This document shows positions 17,859 through 25,272 of a stretch of 43,508 nucleotides of DNA, in pieces. The stretch comes from an uncultured bacterium (lineage in GTDB: Bacteria; Sysuimicrobiota; Sysuimicrobiia; Sysuimicrobiales; Sysuimicrobiaceae), in assembly GCA_938028835.1 (NCBI GenBank), contig CALIMJ010000045.1, positions 1 through 43,508 of the forward strand. The letters run 5' to 3'. A program made the translations under genes and the position numbers. Positions within the stretch are counted from its first letter, which is position 1. Each line of letters begins with the position of its first letter. Below the pieces are notes generated by a model that was given only the letters and a program-made list of their open reading frames with translations, had not been told where the DNA came from and searched no databases.

Positions 17859-18614
17859 GTGCGCACGGTGAAGCTGGTGGTCTGGTACGTGGGGACGCGC
17901 TACGCGGGCTGGCAGAGGCAGCGGGGCCGGCCGTCGGTGCAGGGGGAACTGGAGGAAGCCCTGGCCCGCATCACCGGAGAGCGTGTGCGGGTGGTGGGTG
18001 CGGGCCGTACGGACGCGGGCGTGCACGCCCTCGCCCAGGTGGCACACTTCCGCACCGCCTTCCCCCTCGCCGCAGAGCGTTTCGTGGCGGCCCTGAACCA
18101 CTACCTCCCCGCGGACGTCGCCGTGCGGTCCGCCCAGGAGGCTCCGGAGGCGTTCCACGCCCGAAAGGACGCCCGCTGGCGCGCCTACCGCTACGTGATC
18201 TGGAACCGCCCCGGCCGCAACCCCTTCCTGGTGGACCGGGCGCTGGCGTGGGAGGGGCACCTAGACGTCGCCCGCATGCAGCGCGCCGCCGACCTGCTGA
18301 CCGGCCGGCACGACTTCGCCGCCTTCTGCGCCACCGGCAGCAACCCCAGAACCACCTGGTGCACCGTGCACCGGTTCCGGGTGAAGCGCCGTGGGCCCTT
18401 CGTGGTGGTGGAGGTGGTGGCGGACCGGTTCCTGCGGCACATGGTGCGGATGCTGGTAGGGACGCTGCTGGAGGTGGGTGCGGGCAAGCGGAGTCCGGAG
18501 GGGGTGGGGGAGGTGCTGGCTTCCCGGGACAGCCAGCGGGCGGGTCCCGTGGTGGCCCCGGGAGGGCTGTACCTGGTACAGGTGGGATATACTGAGTGGG
18601 GCGCGGGCCCGTAG
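17859..18614 (+). CDS. truA: tRNA pseudouridine(38-40) synthase
   Basis: A 251-residue enzyme that isomerises U38-U40 in tRNA anticodon arms. The catalytic Asp is D52 in GRTDAGVHA, and FAAFCATGS with the later VVADRFLRHMVRMLVG are conserved. GTG start 4 bp after ecfT. Its TAG stop (18612-18614) is formed by T8-A9-G10 of the following tRNA gene, so the two genes share 10 bases. In many Bacillota rplM-rpsI follow truA; they do not here. Confidence 0.95.
   Translation: MRTVKLVVWYVGTRYAGWQRQRGRPSVQGELEEALARITGERVRVVGAGRTDAGVHALAQVAHFRTAFPLAAERFVAALNHYLPADVAVRSAQEAPEAFHARKDARWRAYRYVIWNRPGRNPFLVDRALAWEGHLDVARMQRAADLLTGRHDFAAFCATGSNPRTTWCTVHRFRVKRRGPFVVVEVVADRFLRHMVRMLVGTLLEVGAGKRSPEGVGEVLASRDSQRAGPVVAPGGLYLVQVGYTEWGAGP
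18588..18593 (+). promoter_or_regulatory. -10 box for the CAT tRNA, inside truA
   Basis: TATACT at 18588-18593 lies in the last codons of truA, 11 bases before the mature tRNA start, so a transcript starting 6-7 bases downstream would have only about a 5-base leader. No good -35 was found. It would let the tRNA be transcribed independently of the long upstream operon. Confidence 0.45.
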
Positions 18615-18677
18615 CTCAAGGGTCAGAGCGGCCGGCTCATAACCGGCGGGTTCCTGGTTCGAGCCCAGGCGGGCCCA
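18605..18677 (+). tRNA. tRNA with CAT anticodon (elongator Met or Ile2)
   Basis: A full cloverleaf. Acceptor GGGCCCG pairs with CGGGCCC, D-stem GCTC with GAGC, anticodon stem GCCGG with CCGGC around loop CTCATAA (anticodon CAT), and T-stem CCTGG with CCAGG around TTCGAGC. The discriminator is A and no CCA is encoded. The anticodon stem lacks the three G-C pairs of initiator tRNA. C4-G69 and C5-G68 are the pairs that favour lysidine modification by TilS in E. coli, so tRNA-Ile2 is a real alternative to tRNA-Met. Confidence 0.93.
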
Positions 18678-18705
18678 CGACGGGGGTTTCGGGCCGCGCC
18701 AGCCG

Positions 18706-18745
18706 CCCGTTGCCGAAGCTCGGGAGCTCTTCGGCGGCCAACGGG
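18706..18745 (+). terminator. strong hairpin between tRNA and menG
   Basis: The outer stem CCCGTTG (18706-18712) pairs with CAACGGG (18739-18745). The inner stem CCGAAG (18713-18718) pairs with CTTCGG (18729-18734), with a 4-base bulge on the 3' side. There is no T-run. It lies after the tRNA and before the menG -10 box, so a role in ending or trimming the tRNA transcript is the simplest reading, but it is inferred. Confidence 0.4.
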
Positions 18746-18761
18746 GAGTCCCCGAGCCCTG

Positions 18762-18767
18762 TACACT
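18762..18767 (+). promoter_or_regulatory. -10 box for leaderless menG transcription
   Basis: TACACT is followed by seven bases (AGTCCCC) and then the menG ATG. A start site 7-8 bases after a -10 box would coincide with the ATG, and there is no SD before this ATG. This is the arrangement of leaderless genes known from Deinococcus and Actinomycetota. No clear -35 was found. Confidence 0.4.
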
Positions 18768-18774
18768 AGTCCCC

Positions 18775-19581
18775 ATGGCGGTGACTCCGGGCGACGCTTC
18801 GCCGTCTACGCAGCAGAAGGCGGCGTACGTGCGGGCGATGTTCAGCGCCATCGCCCGCCGGTACGACCTCCTGAACACCCTGTTGAGCTTCGGCTTGCAC
18901 CGGCGGTGGAAGCGGTACGCGGTGGCAGCCGCCGCGGCGCCCCCAGGCGGGCTGGCGCTGGACGTGTGCTGCGGGACCGGCGACCTGGCGTTCCTCCTCC
19001 ACCGCCGGGTGGGAACCCAGGGCCGCGTGGTGGGGGTGGACTTCGCGGAACCCATGCTGCGCCTAGCCCGGAGGCGGGCCGGTGGGGCCCGGGGGGTGTG
19101 GTTCGTGCAGGGCGACGCGCAGGCGTTGCCCTTCGCGGACGGAACCTTCCACGTGGCCACGGTGGGCTTCGGCGTGCGCAACGTGGCCGACCCCCTCGGT
19201 GCCCTGCGGGAGCTACACCGGGTGCTGCGGCCGGGCGGCCGGCTCGTGGTGCTGGAGTTCAGCCGGCCCCGCTCCCGGCTGTTTGGTGCTCTCTACGACT
19301 TCTACTCCTACACCGCCATCCCGTGGGTGGGCCGCAGGCTCTCCCGCCACCCGGACGCCTACTGGTACCTGCCCACCTCCATCCGGGGTTGGCCGGACCA
19401 GGAGACCTTCCGTGACCTGCTCCAACAGGCGGGCTTCCGGCGCGTCTGGTACCGGAACCTGCTTTTCGGGGCGGTGGCGGTGCACGCGGCGGACAAACCC
19501 CCTGGACGCCAGGAAGGACGCCCGCCCACCGCGAACCCCTCACAGGCCGGGCCGGACGGCCGGGCAGAGGTGCGGAGTTGA
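18775..19581 (+). CDS. menG: demethylmenaquinone methyltransferase
   Basis: A 268-residue UbiE/MenG SAM-dependent methyltransferase, the last step of menaquinone synthesis. The SAM motif [14 protein letters not shown] is near residues 62-75. The family motif [21 protein letters not shown] and the later LEFSRP fit, as does the N-terminal [17 protein letters not shown] Pro/Gly-rich C-terminal tail of about 25 residues exceeds the family norm. ATG has no SD. A quinone role fits the complex I genes 2.5 kb downstream. Its stop overlaps the next TTG. Confidence 0.92.
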   Translation: MAVTPGDASPSTQQKAAYVRAMFSAIARRYDLLNTLLSFGLHRRWKRYAVAAAAAPPGGLALDVCCGTGDLAFLLHRRVGTQGRVVGVDFAEPMLRLARRRAGGARGVWFVQGDAQALPFADGTFHVATVGFGVRNVADPLGALRELHRVLRPGGRLVVLEFSRPRSRLFGALYDFYSYTAIPWVGRRLSRHPDAYWYLPTSIRGWPDQETFRDLLQQAGFRRVWYRNLLFGAVAVHAADKPPGRQEGRPPTANPSQAGPDGRAEVRS

Positions 19582-19853
19582 GCGAGTCCCACGAGCAGAC
19601 GGGTGTGTACCGCCTGGGCGAGGAACTGCCCGGGGTGTTCGAGATCCTCCTGGAGGTCTACCGGGCCCTGCAGGAGCGCGGCTACAGCCCCAAGGACCAG
19701 CTGGTGGGTTACCTGATCTCAGGAGACCCCACGTACATCACAAGCCACCGGGGTGCCCGCTCCCTCATCCGCAAGGTGGAGCGGGACCGGATCCTGGAGG
19801 AGCTGGTGCGCTTCTACGTGGAGAAGCGCATCCGGCCGGCCCTCGAGGGCTAG
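19578..19853 (+). CDS. ireB: IreB/ReoM-family regulatory phosphoprotein
   Basis: A 91-residue member of the DUF965/UPF0297 family. The core [23 protein letters not shown] followed by [22 protein letters not shown] is highly conserved. In Enterococcus (IreB) and Listeria (ReoM) this protein is phosphorylated by a PASTA kinase on an N-terminal Thr and controls MurA stability through ClpCP. Here T8 in [11 protein letters not shown] aligns with that Thr. TTG start overlaps the menG stop (TTGA), SD GAGGTGCGGAG. It lies 40 bp before a MurA-like gene, matching the known functional link. Confidence 0.9.
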   Translation: MSESHEQTGVYRLGEELPGVFEILLEVYRALQERGYSPKDQLVGYLISGDPTYITSHRGARSLIRKVERDRILEELVRFYVEKRIRPALEG

Positions 19854-19893
19854 GCGCGTGCTCCCGGAAGCCGTGACCTGCCGAGGCGAGCCG

Positions 19894-21177
19894 GTGGCAG
19901 AGCTCCTGGTGGTCCGCGGCGGACGCCGGCTGGAAGGCGCGGTGAAGGTGGCCGGCGCGGTGAACACGGTGCTGCCCATCATGGCCGCGTCGGCCCTGGC
20001 CGCAGACGTGTCGGTGATCGAGAACGTCCCCCGGTGCCGCGACGTCCAGGTCATGGCGGACATCCTGCGGAGCCTGGGCTGCGAGGTGGAACTTACGGAC
20101 GGCGGACGGCTGGCGGTGGATGCGCGTCGGCTGAGCAGCACCCACGCGCCCGCGGAGCTGTGCGGCCGCATCCGCGGCTCGTACTACGCCGCGGGGATGC
20201 TCCTGGGGCGGGTGGGGCAGTTCGAGGTGGGGCTGCCCGGCGGAGACTCCATCGGGGGACGGCCCGTGGACTTCCACCTCAAGGGGTTCTCAGCCCTGGG
20301 AGCCGAGGTGGTCACCGAGCGGGGCTACATGGTGGGTCGCGCCCGGAGGTTGCGGGGTGTGGAGTTCCTCGTGCCGCGGCGCAGCGTGGGGACCACCATC
20401 AACCTGATGCTGGCCGCGGTGCTGGCGGAGGGGACCACGATCCTGCGGAACGCGGCCCTGGAGCCCGAGGTCACCGACACCGCGGTGTTCCTGAACCTCA
20501 TGGGCGCCCACATCCGGGGAGCGGGGACCCCCACCGTGGTGGTGGAGGGCGTGCGCCGGCTGCACGGGGCGCGGTACGCGGTCATCCCCGACCGGATCGA
20601 AGCGGGAACGTACCTGATCGCGGGCGCCGCCACGGGTGGGGACGTGGAGGTGGACGCCCTCATCCCCGAGCACGTGACCGCCCTGTTGAGCAAGCTGGCG
20701 GAGGCCGGCTGCCAGGTGGACGCCAACACCGACCGGGTACGGGTGCGCGCGCCCCGGCGCCTGCGGGCGGTGGACATCGACACCGCGCCGTTCCCGGGCT
20801 TCGCCACCGACCTGCACCCGCCCTTCGCGGCGCTGCTGGCCACCGCGGAGGGGGAGGCGGTGGTGCGGGAGACCATCTACGACGGGCGCATGGGCTACGC
20901 CTACGAGCTGGTGAGGATGGGGGCGGATATCCGCGTGGACGGCAACACCGCCTACGTGCGGGGCGTGGAGCGGCTCACGGGGGCCGCCGTGCAGGCCCTG
21001 GACATCCGGGCGGGCGCCGCGGTGGTGATCGCGGGGCTGGTGGCGGAGGGCGAGACCCGCATCACGGGGGTGGAGCACCTGGACCGCAAGTACGAGGGCC
21101 TCGAGCGCAAGCTCCGGGGCCTGGGGGCCGAGGTTTGGCGGACGTCGGGGGCGGAGGTGGCGGCCCGGGGCGCTTGA
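19894..21177 (+). CDS. murA: MurA-like UDP-GlcNAc 1-carboxyvinyltransferase with altered active site
   Basis: A 427-residue EPSP-synthase-fold protein aligning end to end with MurA (first cytoplasmic step of peptidoglycan synthesis). Retained: the Asn of GAxN, Arg in GGRPVD, Asp of FATD and Arg in DIRAG. Changed: catalytic Lys22 of GAKN is Val (GAVNTVLP), Cys115 is Asp (LPGGDSIGG), and the TDLQ motif reads TDLH. Cys-to-Asp is known in fosfomycin-insensitive MurA; loss of Lys22 inactivates the Enterobacter enzyme. It could be a divergent active MurA or a regulatory paralogue. Start GTG 19894 (SD GAGGCGAG) gives the family N-terminus; GTG 19858 is possible. Confidence 0.85.
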   Translation: MAELLVVRGGRRLEGAVKVAGAVNTVLPIMAASALAADVSVIENVPRCRDVQVMADILRSLGCEVELTDGGRLAVDARRLSSTHAPAELCGRIRGSYYAAGMLLGRVGQFEVGLPGGDSIGGRPVDFHLKGFSALGAEVVTERGYMVGRARRLRGVEFLVPRRSVGTTINLMLAAVLAEGTTILRNAALEPEVTDTAVFLNLMGAHIRGAGTPTVVVEGVRRLHGARYAVIPDRIEAGTYLIAGAATGGDVEVDALIPEHVTALLSKLAEAGCQVDANTDRVRVRAPRRLRAVDIDTAPFPGFATDLHPPFAALLATAEGEAVVRETIYDGRMGYAYELVRMGADIRVDGNTAYVRGVERLTGAAVQALDIRAGAAVVIAGLVAEGETRITGVEHLDRKYEGLERKLRGLGAEVWRTSGAEVAARGA

Positions 21178-21203
21178 GGGGCGTGCCCGCGGTGTGCGAG
21201 AAT
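21174..21203 (+). promoter_or_regulatory. candidate promoter for nuoBDIC
   Basis: TTGAGG (21174-21179, overlapping the murA stop) and GAGAAT (21198-21203) are 18 bases apart; each matches the sigma-70 consensus at four of six positions. It precedes nuoB by about 45 bases. Weak, but it is the only candidate in the murA-nuoB gap. Confidence 0.3.
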
Positions 21204-21208
21204 CCCAG

Positions 21209-21226
21209 GGGGCCGCAGCCGGCCCC
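21209..21226 (+). other. hairpin in the murA-nuoB gap
   Basis: GGGGCCG (21209-21215), loop CAGC, CGGCCCC (21220-21226): a perfect 7-bp stem. No T-run follows. It lies downstream of the candidate nuo promoter and 11 bases before the nuoB SD, so it would be in the nuo leader or act as a weak murA terminator. Confidence 0.4.
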
Positions 21227-21249
21227 AATCCCGTACCAGGAGTGGAACC

Positions 21250-21843
21250 GTGTCGTCCGGCGGTCCGGAAGTCACACGGATGGTGCGCGTGCCCGCGGAC
21301 GGGAGTCGGGTGGCTCCCATCGAGCAGCTGGTGGAGGTGCTGCATCGGCTACCGGGCGGGCAGATCCTCGTCACCAGCATCGAGAACGTCCTGAACTGGG
21401 CCCGGGCCCGTTCCATCTGGCCCCTCACCTTCGGGCTGGCGTGCTGCGCCATCGAGATGATGCAGGCCATGGGCACCCGGTTCGACCTGGACCGGTTCGG
21501 CGTGATCCCCCGCGCCACCCCGAGGCAGGCGGATCTGATCATCGTGGCGGGTCGCTGCACCATCAAGATGGCCCCCGTGGTCCGTCGGCTGTGGGAGCAG
21601 ATGCCGGAACCCAAGTACGTGATCAGCATGGGTAGCTGCGCCACCTGCGGCGGGCCCTTCTACTACGACAACTACTCCATCCTCAAGGGGATCGACACCG
21701 TCATCCCGGTGGACGTATATGTGCCGGGCTGCCCGCCCCGGCCGGAGGCCCTCATCGAGGGGGTGCTGAAGCTGCAGGAGAAGATCCAGAAGGAGCGCCG
21801 CCTGACCCGCCGGTTGCAGGAGGCGGCGCAGGCGGGGGCGTAG
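21250..21843 (+). CDS. nuoB: NADH-quinone oxidoreductase subunit B
   Basis: A 197-residue subunit that carries cluster N2, the last iron-sulfur centre before quinone. Ligands are C65-C66 (LACCAIEMM), C130 (SMGSCA) and C161 (VPGCPP). The loop usually read as AGTLTNKMAP is [10 protein letters not shown], and GSCATCGG adds another Cys, so C103 and C133 are extra cysteines near N2. GTG 21250 has SD AGGAG seven bases upstream. First gene of an unusual B-D-I-C cluster. Confidence 0.93.
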   Translation: MSSGGPEVTRMVRVPADGSRVAPIEQLVEVLHRLPGGQILVTSIENVLNWARARSIWPLTFGLACCAIEMMQAMGTRFDLDRFGVIPRATPRQADLIIVAGRCTIKMAPVVRRLWEQMPEPKYVISMGSCATCGGPFYYDNYSILKGIDTVIPVDVYVPGCPPRPEALIEGVLKLQEKIQKERRLTRRLQEAAQAGA

Positions 21844-21844
21844 G

Positions 21845-22954
21845 ATGCGGTCGCTGCGCACCGAGGAGCTGATCCTCAACATGGGCCCGCAGCACCCCAG
21901 CACCCACGGGGTCCTGCGGCTGCTGGTGACCCTGGACGGGGAGAACATCGTGGAGGTCCAGCCGGACATCGGCTATCTCCACTCCTCCGTCGAGAAGATG
22001 ATGGAGCACCGCAACTACACCCAGAACATCGCCCTGGCGGACCGGGGTATGGACTACCTGGCGGCCCTGGTGAACGAGATGGCCATCCTCCGGGCCGCGG
22101 AGACCCTGGCGGACGTGCCGGTGCCGGAACGCGCCCGGTACATCCGGACCATCTTCATGGAGCTCCAGCGCCTCGCGAGCCACCTCTTGTGGCTGGGTAC
22201 CTACGGGATCGACCTGGGCGCCTTCACCGCCTTCCTGTGGTGCATGCGGGAGCGGGAGCTCATCATGGACCTGTTCGAGGCCACCACGGGAGGGCGGCTG
22301 CACCACGTGTACTTCCGCCTGGGCGGGGTGAACGAAGACCTTCCCCCCGGTTGGACGGATCGGTGCCGGGAGTTCTGTCACTACTTCCTGAACCGCCTGG
22401 ATGAGTACCACAGACTGCTCACCGGCAACCCCATCTGGCAGGCCCGCACCCAGGGCGTGGGGGTGCTGACCCGGGAGCAGGCCATCGCCTTCGGCGCCTG
22501 CGGGCCCGTGGCGCGGGCCTCGGGACTGCAGTGGGACGTGCGCAAGAGCCACCCGTACGAGGGGTACGACCGGGTGGACTTCCGGATCCCCGTGTACACG
22601 GAGGGGGACTGCTACGCCCGCTACCTGGTCCGGATGGACGAGATGCGGGAGTCCACCCGGATCATCCTGCAGTGCCTCGATCAGATGCCGGACGGCGAGG
22701 TCCGGGCTCCCCGGGTGCCCCTCAACCTCAAAGTTCCCCCGGGGGAGGTATACACGCGGGTGGAGTCTCCCCGGGGAGACCTGGGGGTCCACCTGGTCAG
22801 CACGGGAGGGGAGACGCCCTGGCGGGTGAAGATCCGAGCGCCCTCGTTCGTGAACCTGCACGCCCTCACGGAGATGATGAAGGGCTGGAAGGTGGCGGAC
22901 ATCATCGCCATCCTGGGGAGCATCGACATCGTGCTGGCGGACGTGGACCGTTGA
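21845..22954 (+). CDS. nuoD: NADH-quinone oxidoreductase subunit D (49-kDa)
   Basis: A 369-residue subunit that builds the quinone-binding cavity with NuoB. NMGPQHPSTHGVLR holds the conserved quinone-site His, and IGYLHSSVEKMMEHRNYTQ the conserved downstream segment. It lacks the four Cys of NiFe hydrogenase large subunits, so it is a complex I-type subunit. ATG 21845 overlaps nothing but starts 1 bp after the nuoB stop. Confidence 0.95.
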   Translation: MRSLRTEELILNMGPQHPSTHGVLRLLVTLDGENIVEVQPDIGYLHSSVEKMMEHRNYTQNIALADRGMDYLAALVNEMAILRAAETLADVPVPERARYIRTIFMELQRLASHLLWLGTYGIDLGAFTAFLWCMRERELIMDLFEATTGGRLHHVYFRLGGVNEDLPPGWTDRCREFCHYFLNRLDEYHRLLTGNPIWQARTQGVGVLTREQAIAFGACGPVARASGLQWDVRKSHPYEGYDRVDFRIPVYTEGDCYARYLVRMDEMRESTRIILQCLDQMPDGEVRAPRVPLNLKVPPGEVYTRVESPRGDLGVHLVSTGGETPWRVKIRAPSFVNLHALTEMMKGWKVADIIAILGSIDIVLADVDR

Positions 22955-22964
22955 GGAGGGACGT

Positions 22965-23429
22965 ATGCCGGGCCTGCTCCAGCGCACCGCGGAGGCCGTC
23001 CAGGGACTGGTGACCGGTCTGGGGGTCACCTTCCAGAACCTGACCCGCCCGAAGGTCACCCTCCTGTACCCTCTGGAGAAGTCCAACGTGTCCCCCCGCT
23101 GGCACGGCCTGCTGGCCCTGCCCGTGGACACGGAGACGGGAAACGACCGGTGCATCATCTGTTTCCAGTGCGAGCGGATCTGCCCCAGCCGGTGCATCCA
23201 CATCGAGGCCACCGGGAAGGGGAAGGAGCGCGTGCTCACGCGGTTCGACATCGAGATGGACAAGTGCCAGTACTGCGGGCTGTGCGTGGAGGTCTGCCCG
23301 ACGGAGGCCATCGTGTTCATCCCCCACTACGAGGCCAGCACCTACAACCGCGCGAACCTCCTGTACACCCTGGAGGATCTGCACCGGGCGGCTCCCAAGG
23401 AGCCGGTGGCCAGGGGGATTCTGCGATGA
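22965..23429 (+). CDS. nuoI: NADH-quinone oxidoreductase subunit I
   Basis: A 154-residue ferredoxin-like subunit with two [4Fe-4S] motifs: C63, C66, C69, C73 ([12 protein letters not shown]) and C101, C104, C107, C111 ([12 protein letters not shown]). These are clusters N6a and N6b, passing electrons to NuoB. ATG with SD TTGAGGAGGG. It directly follows nuoD, where nuoH would normally intervene, and its stop overlaps nuoC (ATGA). Confidence 0.94.
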   Translation: MPGLLQRTAEAVQGLVTGLGVTFQNLTRPKVTLLYPLEKSNVSPRWHGLLALPVDTETGNDRCIICFQCERICPSRCIHIEATGKGKERVLTRFDIEMDKCQYCGLCVEVCPTEAIVFIPHYEASTYNRANLLYTLEDLHRAAPKEPVARGILR

Positions 23430-24115
23430 CGCCGAGCCGGAACCCCGCGGGCGGGTTCTTCCCTCCGGAGCTGGCCGCGCGGCTGCGGGAGCGCTTTCCG
23501 CAGGTGCGGGACGCCGCGGAGGCGGCGCGGGAAGCCCTGGAGGCCTTCGAGCGGGAGCAGGAGGAGCGGCAGCGGCGCTACCAGGAGGAGGTGGAGCGGG
23601 CCAAGGCGGAGGGCAAACCCGCGCCCCGGCCTCCCCGGAAAGAGGAGCCCGCCGTCCCCCGGTACCGCACCCCGACCTTCGAGGTGCCCCGGGAGGTGTT
23701 CCGGGAGGTGATGGAGTTCCTGCGGGACGACCCCGCGTTCCGCATGGACTACCTTTCCTTCGTCAGCGCCATTGACTGGAAGGACCGGATGGAGTGCACC
23801 TACCACCTGTGGTCCACCGTGCACAACCACGAGCTGCTGGTGAAGGTCCCGGTGGACCGCGACAACCCCCGGATCCCGACGGTGAGCGACCTCTGGCGCA
23901 CCGCGGAGTGGCACGAGCGGGAGACCTACGACCTGTTCGGGGTGGTGTACGAGGGACACCCCGACCTGCGGCGCATCCTCCTCACCGAGGACTGGAAGGG
24001 CCACCCCCTGCGCAAGGACTACGTGTACGAGGACCCCGACTGGCTGGTGGAACTCGCAAGAGTCCGCCAGAGCGAGATCTCCGGAGTCCAGCCGCCCCTG
24101 GGGGAAAGGGGATAG
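23426..24115 (+). CDS. nuoC: NADH-quinone oxidoreductase subunit C with N-terminal insertion
   Basis: A 229-residue subunit. The NuoC core is in the C-terminal part: [53 protein letters not shown] and [23 protein letters not shown]. Residues about 20-75 form a very charged segment ([19 protein letters not shown]) with coiled-coil character and a Pro-rich end, unusual for NuoC. ATG overlaps the nuoI stop. It is last in the cluster rather than between B and D. The frame is open upstream, but family length supports ATG 23426. Confidence 0.93.
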   Translation: MTPSRNPAGGFFPPELAARLRERFPQVRDAAEAAREALEAFEREQEERQRRYQEEVERAKAEGKPAPRPPRKEEPAVPRYRTPTFEVPREVFREVMEFLRDDPAFRMDYLSFVSAIDWKDRMECTYHLWSTVHNHELLVKVPVDRDNPRIPTVSDLWRTAEWHERETYDLFGVVYEGHPDLRRILLTEDWKGHPLRKDYVYEDPDWLVELARVRQSEISGVQPPLGERG

Positions 24116-24120
24116 CGGCG

Positions 24121-24684
24121 TCAGAACACGCCCGGCCGGAAGACTCCAATCTCCCAAACCCGCCCCGCGTACGGCGGGGCGCCCTCAAACCCGGTGAACT
24201 GGATGCCCAGCTCCCGGTAGCGGAGGATCCGCGCCCGCACGCCCCGAGGCAGCTCGCACTCCACAGGCTGGGCCCCAGGCCCGTACAGCTGCTCCGCCCG
24301 GTCCAGGGGAGTGCCGAGCCGGATTCCACGGTCGGTGACGAACGGTCCAGAAGTCCCGAAGGCGGCCAGCACCCGAACCGCTCCGGTGTCCGCGTCCGCG
24401 GTGACCCACAGACCTTCCGGGCGCCAGGTGAACCGCACCACCCGACCCTGAGCCCGCACCGTGCAGCCTCGGGTCGCCTGAGCCAGGTCCACGACCGCGC
24501 GCTCGGCCCCCGCGCGCCCCAGCCTGGCCAGGATCCGCTCCAGTCCCAGCTCCAGCCGGTACGGGCCGATGCCCCGGCCGGGATCCACCTGTAGAACCGC
24601 TATGGGTGGGGGCGGTTCGGGCTGGGCCGAGCCGCAGGGGGCCAGCCCCGCGAGGACTGCTGCCGCGACCACGAGGGCCTTCAG
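24121..24684 (-). CDS. exported protein of unknown function, paralogue 1
   Basis: About 188 residues on the minus strand. The N-terminus [19 protein letters not shown] looks like a signal peptide, with the mature part starting QPEP. No family recognised. It shares FVTDRGIRL, a PLDRA segment, an R-Y-x-x-x-G-[IL]-Q-F motif and a terminal GVFRPG with the adjacent gene, so the pair arose by duplication. The start is uncertain: CTG at 24684 overlaps the neighbour's stop (CTGA) and gives a basic n-region, while GTG 24672 is the nearest standard start. It converges on nuoC with a 5-bp gap. Confidence 0.7.
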   Translation of the reverse strand: MKALVVAAAVLAGLAPCGSAQPEPPPPIAVLQVDPGRGIGPYRLELGLERILARLGRAGAERAVVDLAQATRGCTVRAQGRVVRFTWRPEGLWVTADADTGAVRVLAAFGTSGPFVTDRGIRLGTPLDRAEQLYGPGAQPVECELPRGVRARILRYRELGIQFTGFEGAPPYAGRVWEIGVFRPGVF

Positions 24685-25253
24685 CGGGTGACGCAGGGGC
24701 TGCCCTCCGCCCGCAGGCTGCCCGGCCGGAACACGCCCATGTTGAAGATGCGGCCGTGGATGGGCTGTCCGGGGTCGTACGCGGCCGCGAACTGCAGGCC
24801 CGCGTCGTGGTAGCGCACCAGGGTGATCCGGTCTTGGCGGCAGTCCACGCGGGCGTAGCCGCCCCCGGTGCCGTAGGCGCGCAGGGCGCGATCCAGGGGC
24901 ATCATGAGCCGGATCCCGCGGTCGGTGACGAACCGCGACACGGTGCCGTACACGCCCACTACCCGCACCCGCCCGGTGGACAGCTCGAAGGACACCAGAT
25001 ACCCCTCCGACTTCCAGTCGTAGGAAAGGATGTTCCGCTCCGGGTAGCGGTCCACCCGGTCCGGCCGGCCCAGCACCGCCACCATCTCGGTGGCCCGCAT
25101 CCGGGTGGTGACAGGCCCGATGCGCTCCCCGGGGACCACGGGCACGTCTTCCTGCGGGGCTGGATCCCGGGGCTCGGGCTGCGCCGCCGCGGTCAGCTGG
25201 GCCGCAAGAACCACCACCAGGGTCCACAGGGCAGGACGGCCCGCTTTCCGCAT
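24681..25253 (-). CDS. exported protein of unknown function, paralogue 2
   Basis: A 190-residue protein: [24 protein letters not shown] is a clear signal peptide with a likely cleavage before QPEP. The mature part has the same [17 protein letters not shown]-x-A-G-L-Q-F and GVFRPG pattern as the downstream paralogue. ATG 25253 has a strong SD (GAGGAGGTG). The segment [24 protein letters not shown] resembles short outer-face domains that follow a modest-turn pattern, but I cannot assign a family. Probably first gene of a two-gene operon. Confidence 0.8.
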   Translation of the reverse strand: MRKAGRPALWTLVVVLAAQLTAAAQPEPRDPAPQEDVPVVPGERIGPVTTRMRATEMVAVLGRPDRVDRYPERNILSYDWKSEGYLVSFELSTGRVRVVGVYGTVSRFVTDRGIRLMMPLDRALRAYGTGGGYARVDCRQDRITLVRYHDAGLQFAAAYDPGQPIHGRIFNMGVFRPGSLRAEGSPCVTR

Positions 25254-25272
25254 CGTACACCTCCTCGGAGTC

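Noticed and set aside
18478-18600. Possible small RNA gene before the CAT tRNA
   Set aside because: The stretch is the conserved C-terminal coding part of truA.
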